IMG/VR virus record: IMGVR_UViG_3300025326_000672
Location: 1 to 22,324 of that record
Source of the DNA: a virus
Strand: one strand, 5' to 3'
DNA: 22,324 nt
Position 1 is the first letter of the stretch, and each line of letters starts with the position of its first letter. Shown here piece after piece: positions 15,380-20,015 of this stretch. The position numbers and the translations under genes are program-made. The notes under the pieces were generated by a model. That model was not told where the DNA came from, searched no databases, and worked only from the letters and a program-made list of their open reading frames with translations.

Positions 15380-15961
15380 TTATCTTTCAATTTCTTGCAC
15401 ATCAATTACATCGTAGCTTTCTTCTTCGCGCATTCTAGGTCTATATATTACAACAGAGTTCTTAATGTTAACTCCATCTTCAGTTCCAGTCATATTCTTT
15501 GCAACTTGACTCATATCTCTAGCAACTGAAGCTGCTGTTCTTACTCCTGCATCGAGTAATTTTTCTTTTGTAATGCAGTTCATCGCATCCATTAATTTAT
15601 TGAATGCAACTCCTGAAATCTTTGATCTAACTTCATCATTAGCAGCTTCTAATTTCGCGTCGGGCTTATGATATGTAGCTGTTGAATGTGCACCATTTTT
15701 GTAGGCACTGATTGAAGATTCAGAAATTCCAAATGTTTTAGATAATTCTTTTGCTGATGCACCTGCAATTGATTCCTGTGCAATTAACGCGCGCAGAGGT
15801 TCTGATACATTCTTAATTCCATTACCTCTACCATGAAGTATCTCTCGCGTTTCTATGAGAAATTCTTCTTCTGAAACTATTCCTAAAGGCATAAAAATTA
15901 ATCCGAGTTCAGAGGCTCTGAAGTCACCTACACCCGTGGCGTTCAAGAGGCATCTTATCAT
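15380..15961 (-). CDS. HTH protein, candidate small terminase subunit
   Basis: This 193-residue protein has a helix-turn-helix at about 69-91 (SAKELSKTFGISESSISAYK). A helical middle follows (AFNKLMDAMNCITKEKLLDA), then a C-terminus with IYRPRMREEESYDVIDVQE. It is the first gene of the late block. HTH, helical oligomerisation region and short acidic tail match the layout of small terminases, which recognise the packaging site and recruit the large subunit. The distance of about 6 kb from terL is unusual, and a late transcription regulator is an alternative. The start at 15961 is supported by GGAAAG seven bases upstream; an internal ATG at codon 24 has no such site. Confidence 0.6.
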   Translation of the reverse strand: MIRCLLNATGVGDFRASELGLIFMPLGIVSEEEFLIETREILHGRGNGIKNVSEPLRALIAQESIAGASAKELSKTFGISESSISAYKNGAHSTATYHKPDAKLEAANDEVRSKISGVAFNKLMDAMNCITKEKLLDAGVRTAASVARDMSQVAKNMTGTEDGVNIKNSVVIYRPRMREEESYDVIDVQEIER

Positions 15962-16019
15962 GTAATTCTTTCCAAGTCAAGTCATTTCTATCGTGTCAGT
16001 TTTATTATTAGTAAGATTA

Positions 16020-16078
16020 ATTACAATTTTTATAACTATAATTTGTAATTTTTATTTTTTCCAAAATTTTTCTTGGAA
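16020..16078 (-). promoter_or_regulatory. Candidate late promoter inside AT-rich palindromes
   Basis: Reading leftward, TTGGAA (16059-16064) and TATAGT (16035-16040) are 18 bases apart. The -10 lies inside an imperfect 30-bp palindrome ending in ATTACAA/TTGTAAT (16020-16049). The -35 is one arm of TTCCAA-N8-TTGGAA (16059-16078). The overlap suggests an operator-controlled promoter for the late block. AT-rich DNA produces such matches easily, so support is modest. Confidence 0.4.
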
Positions 16079-16227
16079 TTCCCAATTCTAATTTCTTAGT
16101 TATAATTTTTGCAGATATATTTTAGTTGTAATTATTCAGATAGAATTGCTGCCATTCTCGCCTTGACTTTCGATAGATGGTACCTTTGCAGCGGGTGTAT
16201 ACCCCCATACGAGTATAATTACAAGCA

Positions 16228-16263
16228 AGCGAACAAATAGCGGATGAATAGCGAACAAATAGC
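16228..16263. repeat. Two 14-bp direct repeats, 22-bp period
   Basis: AGCGAACAAATAGC occurs at 16228-16241 and again at 16250-16263 with 8 bases between. A 22-bp period, two helical turns, puts both copies on the same DNA face. This suits a regulator operator or replication initiator (iteron) site. Confidence 0.6.
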
Positions 16264-16463
16264 AAAGGTTGTAAAAGCTAGGAATTGTAGAATAAAGTCA
16301 GCGCGTCAGGCGACTTGTCTATGGTTGAGTATTGCGTGATTGGTCATTTGATGATTGTCTACCTGGCACCGATGATGCATACTCAAGATGCGTTCGATTA
16401 GTTCTTTGACAATTGAATACGTGATTGTGGCGTCTGTTGGATGCTGGTAGATAGGATACCAGT

Positions 16464-16763
16464 ATGCCACTACCAGGTGACAGACTCTATTACGTTTGGC
16501 AGAATTACAAGACTGGCGCGTTAGAGTGCTTGTCTGTTGTTGTCAAGCGTATTGGCGAAGTTTATACCACATTTGAGAATAACGATTCATATCGTGGTAT
16601 GACTCGCTACCATTCAGGAGCGTTAGAAAATAGTCCCATCTCAGAGCGTAGCGCATGGGAAAGATTCTTACGCGAGCAATATAGCGAGCAAGAACGCCTG
16701 ACCGCCAGACTCAACAGAACGCGACAAGCAATAGAAACTGCCGAGCAACACATAAACAACTAG
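16464..16763 (+). CDS. Hypothetical early protein
   Basis: The 99-residue product begins MPLPGDRLYYVWQNYKTG and ends in a charged helix (about 63-97, SEQERLTARLNRTRQAIETA) that may form a coiled coil. The first 50 residues look like a small beta domain. AGGA lies seven bases before the ATG. It is the first gene of the rightward operon. No family is recognised. Its TAG stop sits in a CTAGCTAG sequence that recurs at the stop of a gene 0.4 kb downstream. Confidence 0.7.
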   Translation: MPLPGDRLYYVWQNYKTGALECLSVVVKRIGEVYTTFENNDSYRGMTRYHSGALENSPISERSAWERFLREQYSEQERLTARLNRTRQAIETAEQHINN

Positions 16764-16844
16764 CTAGTTTTCCCACCAGCATCTTATTGACTCCACAATC
16801 ATCAATTCACAGGCTTTGTTAGTGGCTCATTCGAGGAGCAAACA

Positions 16845-17018
16845 ATGACAAAGTATCAGATAAGAGTGATTGTAGAAGAAACTAATGGAGATATTCGTAA
16901 CACAATTTTGGATATCTCTGTTTTTGATACAGATTCTATCGCAGAATCTATCAATCAGGCCCAAAAACTCATCAAAAGAGCAGAGAGAAAGCCAAATGGG
17001 CCTAGGAGTAAGAAGTAA
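16845..17018 (+). CDS. Small hypothetical early protein
   Basis: This 57-residue frame starts at the ATG at 16845-16847 with a strong GAGGAG eight bases upstream, the best ribosome site of this operon. The product (MTKYQIRVIVEETNGDIRNT, then a helix SIAESINQAQKLIKRAERK) has a beta-alpha layout with a basic end. No family is recognised. The stop overlaps the next start as TAATG, so the two are coupled. Confidence 0.7.
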   Translation: MTKYQIRVIVEETNGDIRNTILDISVFDTDSIAESINQAQKLIKRAERKPNGPRSKK

Positions 17019-17185
17019 TGAAAATCCGTAAATGTAAGATTGATGTGGAAAGGGATAGTCTTTTGCCACCACAAGAACCCGAATACAGCATTAGAATCCT
17101 GCCAAAGAAAAGATATGGCGCGTGGATTCTTATGCTACAGTGGAATGAAACAATCATCGAAATAGCATCGGGCGAAGGTAACTAG
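17018..17185 (+). CDS. Small hypothetical early protein
   Basis: This 55-residue frame begins at the TAATG overlap with the preceding gene, and AGGAG lies inside the end of that gene. The product starts basic (MKIRKCKIDVERDS) and has a W-rich hydrophobic segment (YGAWILMLQWNETIIEIA) that looks like paired beta strands. No family is recognised. It ends in the same AAC-TAG-CTAG context as the gene at 16464. Confidence 0.65.
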   Translation: MKIRKCKIDVERDSLLPPQEPEYSIRILPKKRYGAWILMLQWNETIIEIASGEGN

Positions 17186-17239
17186 CTAGCAAACCGAGCC
17201 ACTAATAAAACTTGTGACTTGAAAAAGAAAAGGATAACT

Positions 17240-17446
17240 ATGACCGCAACGGTTTGGATTCTTGAAATTGACACAGCTACTTATGCATTCTTTGATAAAG
17301 AGAATGCAATTCATATGGCAGCACAAATGCAGGTTAGAGACTATAACCTGTATGAAGTGCAGCTATATGATGGGCAGGTAGAACCTGATAATTATGGACA
17401 AGCCATAATCTATGCAGGACTACAGTTCAAAAAGGATGGTAAATAA
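17240..17446 (+). CDS. Small hypothetical early protein
   Basis: The start is the ATG at 17240-17242 (MTATVWILEIDTATYAFFDK), six bases after AAGGA. A TTG seven codons upstream is in frame but would place the ribosome site inside the gene. The 68-residue product has an alpha/beta look and an acidic middle. No family is recognised. TAAG separates its stop from the next gene, so coupling is likely. Confidence 0.7.
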   Translation: MTATVWILEIDTATYAFFDKENAIHMAAQMQVRDYNLYEVQLYDGQVEPDNYGQAIIYAGLQFKKDGK

Positions 17447-17447
17447 G

Positions 17448-17630
17448 ATGGAATGCCTAATCTGTGATGGAGTCTACAACATCAAGCGCGATTGCTGCCC
17501 ATATTGTGGCGCGTTCAAAGTAGGGAATAAGCACTATGATAAGCATAATGGAATGCGTGAGTTAGCACGAGTAATTCCACGAAAGATTGTGCAGTTCTCA
17601 GAACTAAGAATCAAGTCAGAACTGGCATAG
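17448..17630 (+). CDS. Small zinc-ribbon protein
   Basis: The ATG at 17448-17450 opens a 60-residue protein starting MECLICDGVYNIKRDCCPYC. C3-x2-C6 and C17-x2-C20 form a compact zinc ribbon. The rest is basic (MRELARVIPRKIVQFSELR). An upstream in-frame ATG at 17412 lies well inside the preceding gene and is less likely. AAGGA sits 11 bases before the chosen start. Small phage proteins of this type may bind nucleic acid or a host protein; no specific role is evident. It is the last gene before the terminator at 17656. Confidence 0.7.
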   Translation: MECLICDGVYNIKRDCCPYCGAFKVGNKHYDKHNGMRELARVIPRKIVQFSELRIKSELA

Positions 17631-17644
17631 CAAAAAGCAACTAA

Positions 17645-18019
17645 CCAAAAAGCAAAATAGCCTGTTAGGAAGTTTATTCCCTAACAGGCTATTATTGTTT
17701 ATGAGGCTATAGAAACACAAATAGCCTAGATACAGGTTTTATCCCATATCCAAGCTATTGCGTGAGTAACCTTATTTTAGGTTTGGCGCTAGTAACTACC
17801 CTACTCTAGTCACCGATACGAGCCCTAGTAGCTTTTTTATACGTGGTATCTACCTAGTCTCATAATAGACTGCCACGGTAGATAGTTGCTTAGGCTATCT
17901 ACGGTTCGCATTAGGTGACTGATAATCTACCCTTGTCACCTAATGCCGCACTGAGCCTATCACCCTATTTATACTCGCTCAGTCGAGTTATGAGAGTATG
18001 TATGAATCCCTTACTCTCA
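17645..18019 (-). ncRNA. Candidate structured noncoding RNA, about 375 nt
   Basis: A strong leftward promoter (18026-18054) and a leftward intrinsic terminator (17656-17693) bound a stretch with no meaningful reading frame but many perfect stems. In transcript order these are: 8 bp (18012-18019 with 17991-17998); 5 bp (17984-17988 with 17973-17977), whose ACTGAG loop can pair with CTCAGT at 17950-17955 as a pseudoknot; 12 bp (17935-17946 with 17908-17919); 8 bp (17895-17902 with 17878-17885); and 7 bp (17704-17710 with 17721-17727). TATCTACC (17877-17884) can also pair with 17847-17854, so two folds compete. It matches no RNA family I know. Expression and 5'/3' ends are inferred from sequence. 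Confidence 0.6.
17656..17693. terminator. Bidirectional intrinsic terminator
   Basis: A perfect 14-bp stem (AATAGCCTGTTAGG at 17656-17669 with its complement at 17680-17693) encloses a 10-nt loop. Read leftward it is followed at once by TTTTGCTTTTT, a good U tract. Read rightward it is followed by ATTATTGTTT, a weaker one. It lies between the rightward operon ending at 17630 and the leftward RNA candidate, so it can stop both. Confidence 0.85.
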
Positions 18020-18025
18020 CTAGCT

Positions 18026-18054
18026 ACTCTAGCATAGCCTTGAACATCTGTCAA
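18026..18054 (-). promoter_or_regulatory. Promoter P1 for the noncoding RNA
   Basis: Reading leftward: TTGACA (18049-18054), a 17-bp spacer ending in TGC, then TAGAGT (18026-18031). The TGC is an extended -10 element. Start of transcription is expected near 18019, exactly where the first stem begins. The architecture is shared with P2, P3 and P4. Confidence 0.75.
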
Positions 18055-18070
18055 GCACTATTTTAGAGCA

Positions 18071-18463
18071 CTAAGCCTTCAAGATGCTCTCTGCTGTTGC
18101 TCGCACCTTCTCAGTCGCCCAATCCTTATGTGCAGTCTTGATAGAATCCATAAGGTTCTTGAGTTGAAATTCGGGAGTAGTCTCGTAAATCTCTCGAAGT
18201 TCCTTTGTAGCACTTTGCATCGATGAAGTCTTTGCAGCAACGAACTTCTGTCGATTGACTGCCTCGAAAATATCCTTGTCACCAAACCAATCCTTTGATT
18301 CCCTTGCTTCTGGAATACCCTCATACTGCAATGGATCAAACTTGTAAAGAATGGGCTTTTTCAAGTCTTCGCCCATGAAAGTCTTGACTTCGGCGGAAAG
18401 AGCATCATCAATTTCTGACTGACTCTTTCCCTCGGCTGCGAGTAGTTCACTAAGTCGCTTCAT
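18071..18463 (-). CDS. Hypothetical protein behind a structured leader
   Basis: This 130-residue protein begins MKRLSELLAAEGKSQSEIDD and is largely helical and charged, ending in a long helix (KDWATEKVRATAESILKA). AGGGAGAT lies 8 bases before the ATG, a strong ribosome site. It is a lone leftward gene inside a gene-poor region, transcribed from P2 and possibly P3 through a folded leader. The N-terminal helices could form a small DNA-binding or protein-binding domain, but no motif is convincing. A plausible guess is a regulator acting on this locus; there is no direct evidence. Confidence 0.75.
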   Translation of the reverse strand: MKRLSELLAAEGKSQSEIDDALSAEVKTFMGEDLKKPILYKFDPLQYEGIPEARESKDWFGDKDIFEAVNRQKFVAAKTSSMQSATKELREIYETTPEFQLKNLMDSIKTAHKDWATEKVRATAESILKA

Positions 18464-18496
18464 TTTGCTTATCTCCCTTATTTGGTTACTAAAAAT

Positions 18497-18631
18497 AGTG
18501 AATGGTCCCGGCTTCGCAGATTTTCATCTTAGGTCAGAGCCTACACTTAGATTATATACAGTTCCTCGGTTATTAGCGTTGGCTGTATAGGTTCCTGCCT
18601 GTGTAGGATGCTAGTCGCACGGCCATTCACT
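18497..18631 (-). promoter_or_regulatory. Structured leader RNA of the 130-aa gene
   Basis: The transcript expected from P2 begins at the edge of nested perfect stems. There are 9 bp (18497-18505 with 18623-18631), 7 bp (18540-18546 with 18601-18607) and 7 bp (18555-18561 with 18583-18589). Read leftward, the closing stem is followed by TATTTTTAG, then the ribosome site. The layout is that of an attenuator or riboswitch-like leader, or a small RNA ending there. It matches no class I recognise. Confidence 0.55.
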
Positions 18632-18637
18632 TCCTAC

Positions 18638-18666
18638 AGTCTACCATGCCTCATACTGCAAGTCAA
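18638..18666 (-). promoter_or_regulatory. Promoter P2 for the 130-aa gene
   Basis: Reading leftward: TTGACT (18661-18666), a 17-bp spacer ending in TGG, then TAGACT (18638-18643). The predicted start near 18631 coincides with the outer base of the leader's closing stem, which supports both calls. Confidence 0.7.
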
Positions 18667-18896
18667 GAGAATAATGTGTCCTGAATAGTGGAATTGTTGA
18701 TAGTTCAGAAGCGTCAAGGTTTTGACAAGGTGCCAAAGGATTGACTGGTCAGTTTATTGACATGTCCTCAAAACATTACATGGTGGCTTCGGCTTCCTTT
18801 ACTTGAAGTCTCATCATGCCTACTAGGCAGTCTCACACGACTTGGAGACCGTAAGCCTTGCCAAGTCAGTCACTTAGGGCAATTCTTCAATCCAGC
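18667..18896 (-). other. Gene-free leader expected from promoter P3
   Basis: No frame of note is seen. Stems include GACTTGG/CCAAGTC and the palindrome TGCCTAGTAGGCA. G+C is about half in 18841-18900. A P3 transcript would cross this segment and then P2 and the 130-aa gene. No clear terminator is visible within it. It may be a separate small RNA or just a long leader. Confidence 0.4.
18713..18726. promoter_or_regulatory. Operator-like site, diverged copy
   Basis: GTCAAGGTTTTGAC differs from the palindrome at 18934-18947 at two of 14 positions. It lies about 50 bases upstream of the P2 -35 element, so the same factor may act on P2. Confidence 0.4.
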
Positions 18897-18902
18897 ACTA
18901 CC

Positions 18903-18931
18903 ATGATAGCACCCTTCCGAGCCAGAGTCAA
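18903..18931 (-). promoter_or_regulatory. Promoter P3, leftward
   Basis: Reading leftward: TTGACT (18926-18931), a 17-bp spacer ending in TGC, then TATCAT (18903-18908). A GTCAAGAACTTGAC palindrome ends two bases upstream of the -35 element. It mirrors P4. Confidence 0.75.
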
Positions 18932-19048
18932 TCGTCAAGTTCTTGACACCTTCCTCGTAAAAGTTAGTAGTAAGGTCTTTGTTTTTTTTATTTTTTTTTT
19001 TACAACTAACCATTACAAGTAACACGTCAAGAACTTGACACTTGACTC
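18925..19048. repeat. Inverted 23-bp operator arms around a T-rich spacer
   Basis: The arm at 18925-18947 and the inverted arm at 19026-19048 match at 21 of 23 positions. Each contains a 14-bp palindrome: GTCAAGTTCTTGAC at 18934-18947 and GTCAAGAACTTGAC at 19026-19039. Each arm also holds the -35 of an outward promoter. The 78-bp spacer between them includes T8-A-T11 at about 18982-19001. The palindrome is probably bound by a dimeric regulator; the T tract may be an UP-like or easily melted element. A replication origin is an alternative reading. Confidence 0.7.
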
Positions 19049-19070
19049 GGGGCCAAACCCATGCTACCAT
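19042..19070 (+). promoter_or_regulatory. Promoter P4, rightward
   Basis: TTGACT (19042-19047), a 17-bp spacer ending in TGC, then TACCAT (19065-19070). The operator palindrome ends two bases upstream. Transcription is expected to start near 19077 and run through a GC-rich leader to the 41-aa frame and the large hairpin. Confidence 0.7.
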
Positions 19071-19076
19071 AGGGAC

Positions 19077-19243
19077 GTGCTGAGTGCTTCGGGTGGCTAA
19101 GTGCTTACGAGTCAGCTACTTGGAGCCATACGGGCATGCTGGAAGGCCACAGGGGGCACCGAGAGACTGAACCGAAAGGTCGCAGAACCTGGCATCCAAA
19201 AACTTCGGAGCCTCTGAACTATTACTAATGGAGATGATGAACA
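19077..19243 (+). promoter_or_regulatory. GC-rich structured leader downstream of P4
   Basis: This 167-base stretch is more than half G+C in an AT-rich genome and contains no frame of note. A bulged stem pairs TGGCTAAGT with ACTT-GG-AGCCA (about 19094-19128), and ACC-GAAA-GGT forms a tetraloop hairpin further on. It ends at GGAG before the 41-aa frame. It could be a cis-regulatory RNA or a separate small RNA; I recognise no class. Confidence 0.45.
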
Positions 19244-19369
19244 ATGAATCTAATTTACAATCTAAATGAACTAATTTTCTACAAAATATTACGAATGAAT
19301 GAAGTACCATTATGGGCAGACAAAATTCGATGGTTTTTTGAAAGATTATTTCCCTACAAAGATGAATAA
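19244..19369 (+). CDS. Possible 41-aa protein after the P4 leader
   Basis: The frame starts at the ATG at 19244-19246, with GGAG ten bases upstream. It encodes MNLIYNLNELIFYKILRMNE, then WADKIRWFFERLFPYKDE, an amphipathic helical peptide with many aromatic residues and a basic middle. The codon composition becomes AT-rich exactly at the start, in contrast to the GC-rich leader. It ends 12 bases before a large hairpin. No family is recognised. A small membrane-active or inhibitor peptide is possible but unsupported. Confidence 0.55.
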   Translation: MNLIYNLNELIFYKILRMNEVPLWADKIRWFFERLFPYKDE

Positions 19370-19380
19370 TTCATTTTTGA

Positions 19381-19487
19381 AATAATTATAATAGATAGCA
19401 GGATTTGATTATTATAGGTTGGACCTATAAAAATAATTGAATGGTTTTACTACGTTCAAATCGTAGCTGCTATCTATTATAATTATT
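19381..19487 (+). repeat. Perfect 21-bp stem enclosing two hairpins (three-way junction)
   Basis: The outer arms at 19381-19401 and 19467-19487 are perfect reverse complements. Inside are a hairpin built on TATAGGT-TGG-ACCTATA, extendable to about 17 bp with two G-T pairs and a 3-nt bulge, and a second hairpin CTACG-N7-CGTAG. As RNA this is a three-way junction; as DNA it is a cruciform. The bases after it (TTTCAAGTTTT) are U-rich, so it may end the P4 transcript. Confidence 0.75.
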
Positions 19488-19524
19488 TTCAAGTTTTGCG
19501 TCGAATTGCATAAATGAGATAAAT

Positions 19525-19593
19525 ATGACTAAAAATTACAAAGTTTGTGCAATAAAGCACAATACGCGAGTAACTAGCGATATAGTTACATAA
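19525..19593 (+). CDS. Possible 22-aa peptide
   Basis: A short frame (MTKNYKVCAIKHNTRVTSDI, then VT) lies between the junction structure and the 108-aa gene, with GAGA seven bases before the ATG. It may be a leader peptide, but frames this short arise by chance. Confidence 0.25.
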   Translation: MTKNYKVCAIKHNTRVTSDIVT

Positions 19594-19604
19594 CCTAACC
19601 TAAC

Positions 19605-19931
19605 ATGACACTTCATGTAGTGACTTACAAAGAGAAAATTTTCGACTTTCAAGTTGGACTAAGTAATAAACAGGCAGAATCAATCCACGCGCTAGTAGCT
19701 AGTAAAGGACCAGACTGGGGTTTTAATGAATTTGACATTACAAACATAGTGCAATTCATAGAAAACATCAAAAACGGATATACTGAGCATCAAGCAGAAT
19801 TTTGGCCCAAAAAAGCATTAGAATGTGCTAGTAAAGATCATGATGTATCAGGTAAATGGGATAAAGAAAAGAACGTGGATATTTTCACTTGTAATGATTG
19901 CAAGTGGGAACTTGAGCATCCAAGGCAATAG
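19605..19931 (+). CDS. Hypothetical early protein with C-terminal zinc-binding motif
   Basis: The 108-residue product has an alpha/beta N-terminal half (MTLHVVTYKEKIFDFQVGLS, then helix KQAESIHALVAS). A likely zinc ribbon lies at the end: C74-x4-H79 and C96-x2-C99 (FTCNDCKWE). No Shine-Dalgarno sequence precedes the ATG; the preceding bases are CCTAACCTAAC. No other in-frame ATG is available. It heads the early AT-rich operon. Function is unknown. Confidence 0.7.
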   Translation: MTLHVVTYKEKIFDFQVGLSNKQAESIHALVASKGPDWGFNEFDITNIVQFIENIKNGYTEHQAEFWPKKALECASKDHDVSGKWDKEKNVDIFTCNDCKWELEHPRQ

Positions 19932-19941
19932 ATAATCCAGT

Positions 19942-19969
19942 TTGGCCGTATCTGTTGAAAAACGGCCAA
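19942..19969 (+). terminator. Hairpin after the 108-aa gene
   Basis: TTGGCCGT (19942-19949) pairs with ACGGCCAA (19962-19969) over a 12-nt loop, 10 bases after the stop. The following TTATTG is a weak U tract, so termination may be partial or it may be an mRNA-processing hairpin. Confidence 0.45.
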
Positions 19970-20015
19970 TTATTGATAGAGAGATTGAATCATTATTACT
20001 AAAGCAATAACTAAA

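Larger units (their letters stand above)
15962..16463. other. Divergent intergenic control region
   Basis: No convincing gene lies here. The left part (15962-16140) is very AT-rich with the palindromes noted separately. The right part is richer in G+C and holds a 14-bp direct repeat at 16228-16263. A TTGACA at 16406-16411 has no matching -10. A 31-codon frame at 16244-16339 has no clear ribosome site. The early rightward promoter should lie here, but I could not pin it down. Confidence 0.6.
16819..17205. repeat. 10-bp inverted repeats flanking two small genes
   Basis: TTAGTGGCTC at 16819-16828 and its exact reverse complement at 17196-17205 flank two small coupled genes. AACTAGCTAG also occurs at both gene-stop boundaries (CTAGCTAG at 16760-16767 and 17182-17189). 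The pairs could mark a cassette or be chance; a 10-bp match alone is weak. Confidence 0.4.

Noticed and set aside
16244-16339. 31-codon rightward frame in the control region
   Set aside because: It begins inside the direct-repeat array and has only a weak GCGG upstream; better explained as noncoding control DNA.
16406-16434. TTGACA as the -35 of the early promoter
   Set aside because: No acceptable -10 lies 16-18 bases downstream.
16827-17072. Leftward 81-codon frame
   Set aside because: It opposes two coupled rightward genes with strong ribosome sites.
17801-17838. Rightward terminator before the T6 run
   Set aside because: The stem is only five pairs plus a bulged extension; more likely an internal part of the leftward RNA, read there as an A run.
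17700-18020. tRNA genes or a GOLLD-type RNA
   Set aside because: No acceptor stem plus T-loop arrangement fits on either strand, and the length is well short of GOLLD; the stems match neither as far as I can judge.
18982-19001. T8-A-T11 tract as a terminator
   Set aside because: No GC-rich hairpin precedes it on either strand; it sits between divergent promoters.
18870-19310. Leftward frames across the P3/P4 region
   Set aside because: They cross the promoters, the T tract and the GC-rich leader, have no ribosome sites and look like chance frames.
17700-19600. CRISPR array or group I intron
   Set aside because: Repeats are inverted and unequal with no regular spacers, and no intron core or interrupted gene is seen.
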